Source: Streptococcus pacificus
GTDB taxonomy: Bacteria > Bacillota > Bacilli > Lactobacillales > Streptococcaceae
Assembly (NCBI RefSeq): GCF_016481305.1
Contig: NZ_JAENBO010000001.1
Location: forward strand, 62,001-126,000
Reading direction: 5' to 3'
Length of the DNA: 64,000 bases
Both the position numbers and the translations under genes were made by a program. Below the pieces are notes generated by a model. That model ran no database searches and had not been told where the DNA came from. It saw only the letters and a program-made list of their open reading frames with translations. Below, in pieces: positions 19,116 to 28,970 of this stretch; positions within the stretch are counted from its first letter, which is position 1, and each line of letters starts with the position of its first letter.

Positions 19116-21374
19116 ATGAAAAATTTGAAAAAAAGATTTTTACGGTATGTTACTAAAAACAGAAAGACACCTGCTGCTAACAGAGAACATGTTGGACAAA
19201 ACATGATGATTCTAACCATTTTTATCTTTTTGGTCTTTATGATTAACTTTATTATCATCATTGGAACAGACAGTAAATTTGGAGTGGATCTATCAGAAAA
19301 AGCAAAAAGTGTTTATCAAACCACTCAAAAAGTTCAGGCTAAAAGAGGGTCAATTTTTGATAGAGTAGGTGAGGTAATCGCAGAAGACTCAACAACCTAT
19401 TCTATTTACGCTGTTATTGATAAGAATTATGTCTCTGTCAATGATGAAAAGTTATATATTCAATCATCTCAATATGATAAGGTAGGAGATATTTTAAAAG
19501 AATATCTTGATATTGATAAAGATTATGTGATTGAACAACTAAAACGTGATGCTTCTCAGGTGTTATTTGGGCCTAAAGGAGATAATATTTCTTATGGCGT
19601 GATGACAGAGATTACTAAAGCTATGGAAGATGCCGGTATCCAAGGGATTGGTTTTACCACAAGTCCGGGAAGAATGTACCCCAATGGTGTCTTTGCTTCA
19701 CAACTTATTGGTTATACAACTATAAAAGAAGATAAAAACGGAAGCAAAACCTTGACTGGCTCAGGTGGGCTGGAATATGCCTTAAATGATATTTTATCTG
19801 GAACAGACGGTGTTGTGACCTATCAAAAAGATAAAAACGGTAATACACTTTTAGGAACGGCAACAACTGTCAAAAAGGCATTAGATGGTAAAGACGTCTA
19901 CACCACTTTATATGCGCCTCTTCAAACCTATCTAGAAGCGCATATGAACGTCTTCCAAGAAAAGGCAAATGGTGTTAATGCGAGTGCGACGGTTGTTAAT
20001 GCTAAAACTGGCGAAATTCTGGCCACTACTCAAAGACCTACATATGATTCTGATACTAAAGAAGGATTTGGTGTTGAAGGATTTGAGTGGCAAAACTTAC
20101 TCTATCAAACCAGTTATGAACCAGGATCAACTTTAAAAGTAATGACAGTTGCTTCTGCTATTGATAATAAAACTTTTAATCCAAATGCAACCATTGATAA
20201 CAGTAATGGTATCACTGTAGCTGATACAACTATCCAAGACTGGGATATCAACGACGGCAGTTCTCAAGGGACAGTAAGAAATTTTGTTCAAGGATTTGCC
20301 CACTCTAGTAATGTTGCTATGACGCAACTAGAACTTAATATGGGGCATGATACCTGGTTAAATTATTTAGAAAAGTTCCGATTCGGTCTTAGAACACGTT
20401 TTGGTATGGGTTATGGGAATGTACAAGAAAACCCAGGAAAAGTTAACTCGGATAATGTTGTGACAACAGCGATGAGTTCATTTGGACAAGGGATAAATGT
20501 TTCTCAAATTCAAATGTTAAGAGCCTTTACCGCTATTTCCAACGATGGTGTGATGCTACAACCTAAATTTATCAGTCAAATCTATGATCCAAACACTGAT
20601 TCATCTCGTGTTGGGAAAACCGAAGTTGTCGGGAATCCTGTTTCTGCTGAAGCAGCTTCTCAAACACGTGAGTATATGGTAACGGTTGGAACCGATCCTA
20701 TTCACGGAACTCTTTATAGTCAAGAGTATGGACCAGTCATCCAAGTTGGTAATGAGTCAGTTGCAGTAAAATCAGGAACAGCACAAATTGCTAAAGAAAA
20801 TGGAGCTGGTTATTTAGATGGTGAATTAAACAACCTTTTCTCTGTAGTTGCCATGGTCCCTTCTGATGACCCTGATTTTATTATGTATGTTACCTTACAA
20901 CAGCCAGAGCATTGGTCATTTCTTTTCTGGCAAGATTTGGTTAACCCTGTTTTAGAAGAAGCGATGTCAATGAAACCTATTTTAATGGAACCAGTCGTTT
21001 CTGTTTCAAATAAAAAAATGGTTTATAAGCTTCCAAAAGTTATTGGTGAAGACCCAGGCAATATTTCTGATGAGTTACACCGCAACCTTGTTAGTCCTAT
21101 TATTTTAGGATTGGGAGATAAAATTGAAAAAGCCTCTGTTAAAAAAGGAACAGAACTCAAAGAAAATCAACAAATTCTATTGTTGACTAATAGTATAGAT
21201 ACCTTACCAGATATGTATGGTTGGACCAAAAAGAATGTTGAACAATTTGCTAAATGGCTTGATATTGAAATCACTTTTAAAGGAAGTGAAGAAGGAACAG
21301 TTGTCAAACAAAGCAAAGATGTCGGAACCAGTTTGAAAAAACTCAAAAAATTAACAATTACACTAGGAGATTAG
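19116..21374 (+). CDS. pbp2X: Penicillin-binding protein 2X (septal transpeptidase)
   Basis: A 752-residue class B PBP, partner of FtsW in septal peptidoglycan synthesis. It has a cytoplasmic tail, one membrane anchor near 28-50, a PBP dimer domain ([17 protein letters not shown]), a transpeptidase domain with the active serine in STLK (residues 338-341), SSN near 396 and KSGT near 552, and two C-terminal PASTA domains ([13 protein letters not shown] and the last 60 residues). I choose ATG 19116 because AAGGTGGAG lies just upstream; earlier in-frame codons lie in ftsL. The motifs show no obvious beta-lactam-resistance change. Confidence 0.97.
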   Translation: MKNLKKRFLRYVTKNRKTPAANREHVGQNMMILTIFIFLVFMINFIIIIGTDSKFGVDLSEKAKSVYQTTQKVQAKRGSIFDRVGEVIAEDSTTYSIYAVIDKNYVSVNDEKLYIQSSQYDKVGDILKEYLDIDKDYVIEQLKRDASQVLFGPKGDNISYGVMTEITKAMEDAGIQGIGFTTSPGRMYPNGVFASQLIGYTTIKEDKNGSKTLTGSGGLEYALNDILSGTDGVVTYQKDKNGNTLLGTATTVKKALDGKDVYTTLYAPLQTYLEAHMNVFQEKANGVNASATVVNAKTGEILATTQRPTYDSDTKEGFGVEGFEWQNLLYQTSYEPGSTLKVMTVASAIDNKTFNPNATIDNSNGITVADTTIQDWDINDGSSQGTVRNFVQGFAHSSNVAMTQLELNMGHDTWLNYLEKFRFGLRTRFGMGYGNVQENPGKVNSDNVVTTAMSSFGQGINVSQIQMLRAFTAISNDGVMLQPKFISQIYDPNTDSSRVGKTEVVGNPVSAEAASQTREYMVTVGTDPIHGTLYSQEYGPVIQVGNESVAVKSGTAQIAKENGAGYLDGELNNLFSVVAMVPSDDPDFIMYVTLQQPEHWSFLFWQDLVNPVLEEAMSMKPILMEPVVSVSNKKMVYKLPKVIGEDPGNISDELHRNLVSPIILGLGDKIEKASVKKGTELKENQQILLLTNSIDTLPDMYGWTKKNVEQFAKWLDIEITFKGSEEGTVVKQSKDVGTSLKKLKKLTITLGD

Positions 21375-21375
21375 T

Positions 21376-22386
21376 ATGATACTAAGTCTAGCAGCGGGAG
21401 TGCTCGCCTTTCTAGCAACAGCTTTATTAATACCACACTTTATTCGTTTTTATCAGTTGAAAAAAATTGAAGGCCAACAAATGCATGAAGATGTGAAACA
21501 GCATTTAGAAAAAGCAGGTACTCCAACTATGGGAGGTACAGTATTTTTAGCTGTCTCTTTCATCATTTCAACGCTTATGACCTTATTATTTTTTAGAGGT
21601 GATCGGATAGATACTAATGCTGTTCTAGGTATTTTATTAGTCATATTAATCTATGGCGCTATTGGTTTTTTTGATGACTTTTTAAAAATTTTCAAAAAAA
21701 GAAATGAAGGATTAACCGCTCGTCAAAAATTACTTCTCCAAATTTTAGGAGGCGTTATCTTCTATATTTTGTATATGCAAGGTAATGGCAATAATTCTTT
21801 AAATGTTTTGGGGATTTCTATTCCTCTAGGTATTTTTTATGTGGCTTTTGTCCTGTTTTGGTTGGTTGGTTTTTCAAATGCGGTTAATCTAACTGACGGT
21901 ATCGACGGCTTGGCTTCTATTTCTGTTGTTATTAGCTTGTTAACCTACGCAGTTATTGCTTTTAAACAAGAACAATTTGGAATTTTAATGGTCATTCTAA
22001 CCATGATAGGCTCTTTACTGGCTTTCTTTATTTTCAATAAAAAACCAGCTAAAGTTTTCATGGGAGATGTAGGGAGTTTGGCTCTTGGTGCTATGCTTGC
22101 TGCCATCTCAATCGCTCTGCACCAAGAATGGACACTCTTACTAATTGGTATTGTTTATGTTTTTGAGACTAGTTCAGTCATGCTTCAAGTCACCTATTTT
22201 AGATGGACTAAAAAAAGAACTGGTCAAGGGAAAAGAATTTTTCGCATGACACCTCTACACCATCATTTTGAACTTGGAGGCTTTACAGGTAAAGGAAACT
22301 CATGGTCAGAATGGCGTGTTGATATTGTGTTTTGGGGAATAGGTCTATTGGCAGGTCTTATTACCTTAGCGATTTTATATGTTTAA
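21376..22386 (+). CDS. mraY: Phospho-N-acetylmuramoyl-pentapeptide transferase
   Basis: A 336-residue polytopic membrane enzyme that loads phospho-MurNAc-pentapeptide onto undecaprenyl phosphate to make lipid I. [11 protein letters not shown] [12 protein letters not shown] near residue 47, the Mg/diphosphate-site FDDFLKI near 99, [13 protein letters not shown] near 165, [11 protein letters not shown] near 228 and PLHHHFEL near 295 are present. About ten membrane segments are visible. It starts 1 bp after pbp2X with TAGGAGATTAGT upstream and ends the dcw cluster at a hairpin. Confidence 0.97.
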   Translation: MILSLAAGVLAFLATALLIPHFIRFYQLKKIEGQQMHEDVKQHLEKAGTPTMGGTVFLAVSFIISTLMTLLFFRGDRIDTNAVLGILLVILIYGAIGFFDDFLKIFKKRNEGLTARQKLLLQILGGVIFYILYMQGNGNNSLNVLGISIPLGIFYVAFVLFWLVGFSNAVNLTDGIDGLASISVVISLLTYAVIAFKQEQFGILMVILTMIGSLLAFFIFNKKPAKVFMGDVGSLALGAMLAAISIALHQEWTLLLIGIVYVFETSSVMLQVTYFRWTKKRTGQGKRIFRMTPLHHHFELGGFTGKGNSWSEWRVDIVFWGIGLLAGLITLAILYV

Positions 22387-22389
22387 AAC

Positions 22390-22416
22390 CAAACAGCAGT
22401 GTTCTGCTGTTTAATT
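22390..22416 (+). terminator. Terminator after mraY
   Basis: AAACAGCAG / CTGCTGTTT stem with a TGTT loop. The T-run is interrupted (TTTAATTTGTT), so termination may be incomplete into the helicase gene. Confidence 0.7.
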
Positions 22417-22450
22417 TGTTATCGTATAGGTAATAAGAAGAAAGGGAAAT

Positions 22451-23794
22451 ATGTTATTCAAAGATTTTAAATTTAAAGATTATATTAATGAAGCCCTAAC
22501 TGATTTAGGGTTTAAAGAGCCAACAGAAGTTCAAAAAAAGTTGATACCAATTGTTAAATCGGGGAAAGATTTGGTAGGTGAATCAAAAACAGGTTCAGGA
22601 AAAACACACACATTCTTACTACCTATATTTGAAAAAATTGATGAAGATGCTGACGCTGTTCAAGTAGTTATTACAGCACCAAGTAGAGAACTAGCAACGC
22701 AAATCTATAATGCTACGCGTCAAATTGCTCAGTTTTCTCAAAAACCGATTCGTGTGTCTAACTATGTAGGTGGCACAGATAAATTAAGGCAAATGGATAA
22801 GTTGCAAAACAATCAACCGCATATTGTTATTGGAACTCCAGGCCGTGTTTACGATTTGATTAAATCTGGTGGTTTGGATATTCATCTGGCTCATACTATG
22901 GTAATTGATGAAGCTGATATGACTTTAGATATGGGATTTTTAGAGACAGTAGACCGTATTGCTAGTCGTCTGCCTAAATCAGTTCAAATGTTAGTCTTTT
23001 CGGCAACAATACCTGAGAAATTAAAACCTTTCTTAAAAAAATATTTAACGCAACCAGTCATTGAAAAAATTAAAACGAGGACTATTATTGCTGATACCAT
23101 TGATAATTGGTTGATTTCAACCAAAGGACGTGAGAAAAACAATCAATTGTTAACAATGGTTCAAGCTCTCCAACCCTACATGGCAATGATTTTTGTGAAT
23201 ACCAAAGAACGTGCGGATGAATTACATGCCTTTTTATCTGCTAATGGCTTAAAAGTTGCAAAAATTCATGGAGGGATTCCGCCTCGCGAGCGTAAACGCC
23301 TAATGGCACAAATCAAAAAATTGGATTTTGAGTATATTGTTGCCACAGATCTTGCAGCAAGAGGTATTGATATTGAAGGAGTTAGTCATGTGATTAATGA
23401 TGCGATTCCTCAAGACTTATCCTTCTTTGTTCATCGTGTTGGACGGACAGGGCGAAATGGTCTAAAGGGAATTGCTATTACCTTATATCAACCGAGCGAT
23501 GATTCTGACATTCGTGAGCTTGAAAAAATGGGAATTCGTTTTGTTCCTAAAGTGATTAAAAATGGTGCTTTCGAAGACACTTATGATCGTGATCGACGTC
23601 TTAATCGTGAAAAAAAACATGAAAAACTAGACATTGAAATGATTGGTCTTGTAAAAAAGAAAAAGAAAAAAATTAAACCTGGCTATAAAAAGAAAATCAA
23701 ATGGGCCGTTGATGAAAAGCGTCGTAAAGAAAGACGAGTTGAGGCGCGTGCCAAGAATAGAAAAGCAAGAAAAGCAAAAAAACAAAGCTTTTAG
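22451..23794 (+). CDS. DEAD-box ATP-dependent RNA helicase
   Basis: A 447-residue helicase with motif Q region (FKEPTEVQKKLIP), Walker A SKTGSGKTHTF near 50, PSRELATQ, GTPGR, DEADM (motif II) near 155, SAT near 187, RGIDIEGVSHVIN and HRVGRTGR near 330. The C-terminal 60 residues are strongly basic (KKKKKKIKPGYKKK, then an Arg/Lys tail), a likely RNA-binding extension. It is of the CshB/YfmL-like type used in cold adaptation, ribosome assembly and RNA decay. Position behind mraY is common in pyogenic streptococci. AAAGGGAAAT precedes the ATG. Confidence 0.92.
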   Translation: MLFKDFKFKDYINEALTDLGFKEPTEVQKKLIPIVKSGKDLVGESKTGSGKTHTFLLPIFEKIDEDADAVQVVITAPSRELATQIYNATRQIAQFSQKPIRVSNYVGGTDKLRQMDKLQNNQPHIVIGTPGRVYDLIKSGGLDIHLAHTMVIDEADMTLDMGFLETVDRIASRLPKSVQMLVFSATIPEKLKPFLKKYLTQPVIEKIKTRTIIADTIDNWLISTKGREKNNQLLTMVQALQPYMAMIFVNTKERADELHAFLSANGLKVAKIHGGIPPRERKRLMAQIKKLDFEYIVATDLAARGIDIEGVSHVINDAIPQDLSFFVHRVGRTGRNGLKGIAITLYQPSDDSDIRELEKMGIRFVPKVIKNGAFEDTYDRDRRLNREKKHEKLDIEMIGLVKKKKKKIKPGYKKKIKWAVDEKRRKERRVEARAKNRKARKAKKQSF

Positions 23795-23818
23795 TCAGGT
23801 CTATTTGATTAATTAAAA

Positions 23819-23885
23819 TTAACTAGTTAAAGGATAAATAATCAAGGGCAGATTAATAGCAAAAGCTATAAATATCTGCTATAAT
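23819..23885 (+). promoter_or_regulatory. DUF4059-trxB promoter with an AdcR-like palindrome
   Basis: An extended -10 (TGC-TATAAT, 23877-23885) precedes the DUF4059 gene. About 50 bp further upstream is TTAACTAGTTAA (23819-23830), an exact match to the TTAACYRGTTAA operator of the zinc regulator AdcR. The promoter is a solid call; the AdcR role is an inference and could be chance in AT-rich DNA. Confidence 0.5.
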
Positions 23886-23921
23886 TTGACTATTGTATGA
23901 GAATTGAATTTAGGTGGGAAT

Positions 23922-24146
23922 ATGCTAATAGAAGTATTTAGTCTGTATTTACAAGGCTTGGTAGCAGCAATCATAATTGTTTGTTTATTGTTGGGCGTTT
24001 GGATGCTTATTAGGGTTTTGAAACGAAAAGATAAGACAGCAATTGAACGACAAGCTGCTTTATATGATGCTTTTTTGATAGCTATTATTACTATTCCAAT
24101 CTTATCATTTGCTTTTATGGCAGTGATTTTGATGCTTAAGGCTTAA
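23922..24146 (+). CDS. DUF4059 small membrane protein
   Basis: A 74-residue protein with two membrane segments (about residues 8-30 and 48-72) separated by a charged loop (RVLKRKDKTAIERQAALYD). It matches the streptococcal DUF4059 family, whose members lie next to trxB. I choose ATG 23922 because AGGTGGG lies four bases before it; an upstream TTG at 23904 lacks a ribosome site. No function is known. Constant linkage with thioredoxin reductase suggests a redox or envelope role, but that is inference. Confidence 0.82.
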   Translation: MLIEVFSLYLQGLVAAIIIVCLLLGVWMLIRVLKRKDKTAIERQAALYDAFLIAIITIPILSFAFMAVILMLKA

Positions 24147-24200
24147 ACGTTCTCACATATAAATAATAAGAAAATGATAGAAAGAGATATAGGTAACAAC

Positions 24201-25115
24201 ATGTTTGATACAATTGTTATTGGCGCAGGACCTGCTGGAATCACTGCAGCACTTTATGCAGCTAGAAGTAATTTAAAGGTAGCAACCATTGAACAAGGGG
24301 CACCAGGCGGTCAGATGAATAATACTGCCGATATTGAAAATTATCCTGGATTTGAATTGATTTCAGGACCAGAATTATCAATGAAGATGTATGAACCACT
24401 TGATAAAATGGGAGTTGAAAATATCTATGGTATTGTGACTGATATTGAAGATAAGGGTGACTATAAAATTGTCAAAACAGAAGATAAATCCTATGAAACT
24501 AAGACAGTCATTATAGCAACTGGTGCTAAACACCGTTTATTAGGTGTTCCAGGAGAAGATACCTTTAGTAGTCGTGGTGTTTCTTACTGTGCTATTTGTG
24601 ATGGGGCCTTCTTTAGAGATCAAGATCTTTTAGTTGTTGGTGGTGGTGATTCTGCTGTTGAAGAGTCTGTCTTTTTAGCCAGACTAGCTAAAAGTGTGAC
24701 GATTGTTCATCGTCGTGATGAACTTCGTGCTCAAAAGGTGCTTCAAGACAGAGCTTTTGCAAATGATAAAATTAAATTTATCTGGGATACTGTTGTCAAA
24801 GAAATTAAAGGAAACGATGTTAAAGTCAAAAGTGTTGTTTTTGAAAATGTGAAGACAAAAGAAATCACGGAACAAGAATTTGGTGGCATCTTTATCTATG
24901 TTGGACTTAATCCAGTATCAAACATGGTTTCTAATCTAGGTATTACTGATGAAGCTGGTTGGATTATTACTGATGACAATATGAAGACAAGTATTCCTGG
25001 TATTTTTGCTGTTGGAGATGTGCGTCAAAAGACCTTCCGTCAAATAACGACTTCTGTTGCTGACGGTGCAGTGGCAGCACAAAATGTTTACCAATATGTA
25101 ACAGAAAATAGTTGA
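24201..25115 (+). CDS. trxB: Thioredoxin reductase
   Basis: A 304-residue FAD/NADPH enzyme that reduces thioredoxin. The FAD-binding GAGPAGITAALYAAR lies at residues 9-23, the redox-active CAIC in SYCAICDGAFF near residue 133, the NADPH-binding GGGDSAVEE near 152, and the C-terminal GIFAVGDVRQKTFRQITT near 272. I choose ATG 24201 (AGG just before, family-standard length) over an ATG at 24174 with no ribosome site. It is downstream of the DUF4059 gene and probably co-transcribed. Confidence 0.95.
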   Translation: MFDTIVIGAGPAGITAALYAARSNLKVATIEQGAPGGQMNNTADIENYPGFELISGPELSMKMYEPLDKMGVENIYGIVTDIEDKGDYKIVKTEDKSYETKTVIIATGAKHRLLGVPGEDTFSSRGVSYCAICDGAFFRDQDLLVVGGGDSAVEESVFLARLAKSVTIVHRRDELRAQKVLQDRAFANDKIKFIWDTVVKEIKGNDVKVKSVVFENVKTKEITEQEFGGIFIYVGLNPVSNMVSNLGITDEAGWIITDDNMKTSIPGIFAVGDVRQKTFRQITTSVADGAVAAQNVYQYVTENS

Positions 25116-25192
25116 TTTTCTAAAAACAAATGAAACTATATTTTTCTGCTGACTGATAGTGTTATTTATCACTAAAAAATCTAATAAGGAAT

Positions 25193-25221
25193 AAAAACAC
25201 GGAGTTGCCGTGTTTTTTTAT
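25193..25221 (+). terminator. Terminator after trxB
   Basis: AAAACACGG / CCGTGTTTT 9-bp stem with a short loop, followed by T residues. Confidence 0.9.
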
Positions 25222-25263
25222 TCTTATGTTATAATAGTAACAAGATAAAAGAGGAGAAAATAG

Positions 25264-26724
25264 ATGTATTCAGATGATAGTTTAACCTTACATACCGATT
25301 TGTATCAGATTAATATGATGCAAGTATACTTTGAGAGAGGGATTCAAGATAAAAAAGCCATTTTTGAACTGTTTTTTAGAAAACAACCCTTTAATAATGG
25401 TTATGCCATTTTTGCCGGACTTGAGCGAATTGTCAATTACCTAAAAAATCTCAATTTTTCAGAGAGTGATTTGGCTTATTTAAAAGAATTGGGCTATTCT
25501 CAAGACTTTTTGGATTACCTTGCTGATTTTGAATTACAATTAACTGTTAGATCTGCAAAAGAAGGTGATTTGGTGTTTGCTAATGAGCCTATTGTACAAA
25601 TAGAAGGTCCTCTTGCACAGTGTCAACTCGTTGAGACAGCTCTTTTAAATATTGTTAATTTTCAAACACTCATTGCTACTAAAGCTGCACGCATTAAATC
25701 AGTGATTGAAGATGAACCACTCCTTGAATTCGGTAGTCGTCGTGCTCAAGAAATGGATGCTGCTATTTGGGGAACCAGAGCAGCGGTTATTGGAGGGGCA
25801 GATGCAACAAGTAATGTTCGAGCAGGTAAAATTTTTAATATTCCTGTATCAGGAACTCATGCCCATTCACTTGTTCAAGCTTATGGCAATGACTATGATG
25901 CTTTCATGGCTTATGCTAAAACACATAAGGATTGTGTCTTTTTAGTTGATACTTATGATACGCTTCGTTTAGGAGTTCCTTCAGCTATCAGAGTTGCTAA
26001 AGAACTTGGTTCTAAAATTAACTTTAAAGGAGTTCGTATCGATTCAGGCGATATGGCCTATCTTTCTAAAAAAGTCAGACAGCAATTAGATGAAGCAGGC
26101 TTCCCTGATGCTAAAATTTATGCCTCCAACGATTTGGATGAAAATACTATTTTGAACTTAAAAATGCAAAAAGCTAAAATTGATGTCTGGGGTGTGGGGA
26201 CAAAACTAATTACTGCTTATGATCAACCGGCTTTAGGGGCTGTTTATAAAATTGTTGCTATTGAAGATGATAATGGTCAATTGCAAGATACTATTAAGCT
26301 ATCAAATAATGCTGAAAAAGTATCAACCCCAGGGAAAAAACAAGTTTGGCGTATTACAAGTAGAGCTAAAGGAAAATCAGAAGGGGACTATATTACTTTT
26401 GCTGAAACAGAAGTAAATCATTTAGATAAAATTGAAATGTTCCATCCCGTTTATACTTATATTAGAAAAACGGTTGAAGATTTTGAAGCAGTGCCATTAT
26501 TGGTTGATATCTTCAAGGAAGGACAACTGGTTTATGATTTACCAAGTTTAGCAGACATTAAAAACTATGCTAGAAAAGAATTCGAGCAACTCTGGGATGA
26601 GTATAAACGTGTGCTCAATCCTCAAGATTATCCAGTTGATTTAGCACTTGATGTGTGGCAAAACAAAATGGATTTAATCGATCGCGTGAGAAAAGAAGCC
26701 TTTTCCAAAGGAGAGGATAAATGA
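25264..26724 (+). CDS. pncB: Nicotinate phosphoribosyltransferase
   Basis: A 486-residue type II PRTase-fold enzyme that joins nicotinate to PRPP, giving NaMN, the salvage entry into NAD in streptococci, which lack de novo synthesis. The N-terminus [36 protein letters not shown] near 155 with the catalytic His region [13 protein letters not shown] near 200, and [13 protein letters not shown] near 258 are present. AGAGGAG lies before the ATG, and a -10 (TATAAT) at about 25228-25233. The nadE start overlaps its stop, so NaMN production and NAD synthesis are coupled. Confidence 0.96.
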   Translation: MYSDDSLTLHTDLYQINMMQVYFERGIQDKKAIFELFFRKQPFNNGYAIFAGLERIVNYLKNLNFSESDLAYLKELGYSQDFLDYLADFELQLTVRSAKEGDLVFANEPIVQIEGPLAQCQLVETALLNIVNFQTLIATKAARIKSVIEDEPLLEFGSRRAQEMDAAIWGTRAAVIGGADATSNVRAGKIFNIPVSGTHAHSLVQAYGNDYDAFMAYAKTHKDCVFLVDTYDTLRLGVPSAIRVAKELGSKINFKGVRIDSGDMAYLSKKVRQQLDEAGFPDAKIYASNDLDENTILNLKMQKAKIDVWGVGTKLITAYDQPALGAVYKIVAIEDDNGQLQDTIKLSNNAEKVSTPGKKQVWRITSRAKGKSEGDYITFAETEVNHLDKIEMFHPVYTYIRKTVEDFEAVPLLVDIFKEGQLVYDLPSLADIKNYARKEFEQLWDEYKRVLNPQDYPVDLALDVWQNKMDLIDRVRKEAFSKGEDK

Positions 26725-27545
26725 TGCTACAAGAAGAGATTATTAAAAAACTTGGTGTTAAACCACAAATAGATCCTCAAGTCGAAATAAGAACATCAAT
26801 TGATTTTTTAAAAGATTATCTAAAAAAGCATTCTTTTTTAAAAACCTATGTTTTAGGCATTTCTGGCGGTCAAGATTCAACGCTAGCAGGGCGTTTAGCC
26901 CAAATGGCAATGGAAGAATTAAGACAAGAAACAGGTGATTCAAGCTATCAATTTATCGCGGTCAGATTACCCTATGCGACTCAAATTGATGAAGCAGATG
27001 CTCAAATGGCACTTGAATTTATCAAGCCCGATAAACTCATCACAGTTAACATAAAAGAAGCAGTGGATGCTCAAGTTAGTGTTTTAAAAGAAGCAGGTAT
27101 TGGTATTTCTGATTTTAATAAAGGGAATATTAAAGCCCGTCAGCGAATGATCACACAGTACGCTATTGCTGGGGAAACCTCAGGAGTTGTTATTGGGACA
27201 GATCATGCTGCAGAAAATATCACTGGCTTTTTCACTAAGTTTGGGGATGGTGGTTCAGATATTTTACCACTTTTTCGTCTTAATAAAAGGCAAGGCAGAA
27301 GTCTTCTAAAAGCCCTAGGAGCAAATCCCGCCTTATACGAAAAGGTGCCAACTGCTGATTTAGAAGATAATAAACCAGGACTCTCAGATGAAGTGGCTTT
27401 AGGTGTTACCTATGATAATATTGATGATTACCTTGAAGGTAAAACGATTAATCAAGAGGCTCAAAATAAAATTGAAGCTTGGTGGCAAAAAACACAACAC
27501 AAGAGACATTTGCCAATCACTATTTTTGATGATTTCTGGAAATAA
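26721..27545 (+). CDS. nadE: Ammonia-dependent NAD+ synthetase
   Basis: A 274-residue enzyme that amidates NaAD to NAD. The P-loop motif [16 protein letters not shown] lies near residue 46, [14 protein letters not shown] near 79, [24 protein letters not shown] near 155-178 (the adenylate site), and [17 protein letters not shown] near 210. It has no glutaminase domain, so it uses ammonia. It overlaps pncB by 4 bp (ATGA type). GAGAGGA is the ribosome site; either of two adjacent ATGs (26721 or 26724) can be used. A strong terminator follows. Confidence 0.97.
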   Translation: MMLQEEIIKKLGVKPQIDPQVEIRTSIDFLKDYLKKHSFLKTYVLGISGGQDSTLAGRLAQMAMEELRQETGDSSYQFIAVRLPYATQIDEADAQMALEFIKPDKLITVNIKEAVDAQVSVLKEAGIGISDFNKGNIKARQRMITQYAIAGETSGVVIGTDHAAENITGFFTKFGDGGSDILPLFRLNKRQGRSLLKALGANPALYEKVPTADLEDNKPGLSDEVALGVTYDNIDDYLEGKTINQEAQNKIEAWWQKTQHKRHLPITIFDDFWK

Positions 27546-27558
27546 CAGAATAAAAGGG

Positions 27559-27587
27559 ATTAGAACAGTTGTTCTAATTCTTTTTTT
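27559..27587 (+). terminator. Terminator of pncB-nadE
   Basis: ATTAGAAC / GTTCTAAT stem with an AGTT loop, then C and seven or more T. Confidence 0.9.
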
Positions 27588-27689
27588 GTGACTTATAAAT
27601 TTGAAAGCAGTACTGGTCACTACTAATAAGTTATTCATTTGGTTTTGTTTGCTAACTAAATACAAATCCTTATTTTAATTCAGTCATTT

Positions 27690-27734
27690 ATAACTAGTTA
27701 TTATCTTTTCTATTTAATGCTTATTTGTTATAAT
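27690..27734 (+). promoter_or_regulatory. dacA promoter with upstream TAACTAGTTA palindrome
   Basis: An extended -10 (TGT-TATAAT, 27726-27734) lies ahead of the GTG start. ATAACTAGTTAT (27690-27701), a perfect 12-bp palindrome, sits just upstream of where the -35 would be. Its core is identical to the AdcR-like palindrome before DUF4059-trxB. Regulator unknown. Confidence 0.45.
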
Positions 27735-27771
27735 ATACTTTGAAGTTTTATTTATTAAGGGGTTCATACAA

Positions 27772-28938
27772 GTGAAGAAATTTTTTCAACTCATTACACT
27801 TTTAACGCTTTTATTTTCAACAACAGTCTCTATTTTTGCAGATGAGACGACAGAAGATCTGGTAACACTTACAAGACAAGCTGGCTATGAGGTCGATGAG
27901 ATCAATAAGCCGAAAGCCTCGATTACAATGGATGCTGATACTGGTGAGATTTTATGGGCAGAAAATGCTGATGTTCAAAGAGATCCAGCTAGTATGTCCA
28001 AGATGATGACTCTTTATTTATTATTTGAAGAACTAGAAAAAGGTAACTTGACCCTTGATTCTACCATCGTTGCTACAGAAACTGATCAAGCTATTAGTCA
28101 GATTTATGAAATCAGCAACAATAATATTGTTGCTGGTGTTGCCTATCCAATTAGGGATTTGATTACCATGACCGTTGTCCCTTCATCAAATGTTGCAACA
28201 GTAATGATTGCTAATTATCTCTCGCAAAATAATGCTTCTGATTTTATAGACAAAATGAATGCTAAAGCGAAAGAATTGGGAATGACAAACACTCAATTTA
28301 ATAATGCTAGTGGTGCTGTAGCATCTTCTTTCAATGGTTACTATAGTCCTGAGAGATATGATAATAACGCAACCAACCTAACGACTGTAAGAGATTTTGC
28401 AACGTTAGCTTATCATTTTCTGAAAAAGTTTCCTGAGATTGTAAACTATACTAATCAAACGACTGTAACGGTTATGGCTGGCACACCTTACGAAGATCAA
28501 TTTACTTCTTATAATCATTCCTTACCTGGTGGTGCTTATCCTTTTGAAGGCGTTGATGGTCTTAAAACAGGCTCAAGTCCTTCTGCAGGGTTTAATGCGA
28601 TGACTACTGCCAAACAAGGCGACAAACGTCTAATTGTTGTTGTTATGGGGGTTGGAGATTGGTCAGATCAAAACGGTGAGTTTTATCGTCACCCCTTTAT
28701 AAACACCCTGTTTCAAATGGGGTTTATTGAGGCACAAAAAAGACAAGAAATGGCCGCACAAACAACAGAAGAAGTTACTGAAGACATTCAAGTAGATCAA
28801 GCTAATACATCCTACGAACAATCATTTATGACACGTCTCTTACCAGTGTTTCTAATTGTAGGAACGGCGATTGTGTCATTAATAGCATTATTGGTTTTTC
28901 TTTTACTAAAAAAAAGAAACAAAAGAAGAATTAGATAA
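27772..28938 (+). CDS. dacA: D-alanyl-D-alanine carboxypeptidase (PBP3)
   Basis: A 388-residue low-molecular-weight PBP that trims the terminal D-Ala from pentapeptides, limiting cross-linking. It has a signal peptide of about 23 residues ending IFA, the nucleophile in SMSK (residues 74-77), SSN near 139, and KTGSSPSAG near 263; then a beta-rich domain and a C-terminal hydrophobic stretch (LLPVFLIVGTAIVSLIALLV) before a basic tail that anchors it. The start is GTG 27772, since AAGGGG lies nine bases before it. Monocistronic, with a two-way terminator shared with pbp1A. Confidence 0.95.
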   Translation: MKKFFQLITLLTLLFSTTVSIFADETTEDLVTLTRQAGYEVDEINKPKASITMDADTGEILWAENADVQRDPASMSKMMTLYLLFEELEKGNLTLDSTIVATETDQAISQIYEISNNNIVAGVAYPIRDLITMTVVPSSNVATVMIANYLSQNNASDFIDKMNAKAKELGMTNTQFNNASGAVASSFNGYYSPERYDNNATNLTTVRDFATLAYHFLKKFPEIVNYTNQTTVTVMAGTPYEDQFTSYNHSLPGGAYPFEGVDGLKTGSSPSAGFNAMTTAKQGDKRLIVVVMGVGDWSDQNGEFYRHPFINTLFQMGFIEAQKRQEMAAQTTEEVTEDIQVDQANTSYEQSFMTRLLPVFLIVGTAIVSLIALLVFLLLKKRNKRRIR

Positions 28939-28939
28939 T

Positions 28940-28970
28940 AAAAAAAGTCATTTTAAATGACTTTTTTTAT
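28940..28970. terminator. Bidirectional terminator between dacA and pbp1A
   Basis: A near-perfect palindrome AAAAAAAGTCATTT / AAATGACTTTTTTT with A and T runs on both flanks. The minus-strand pbp1A stop lies within it. Confidence 0.9.
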
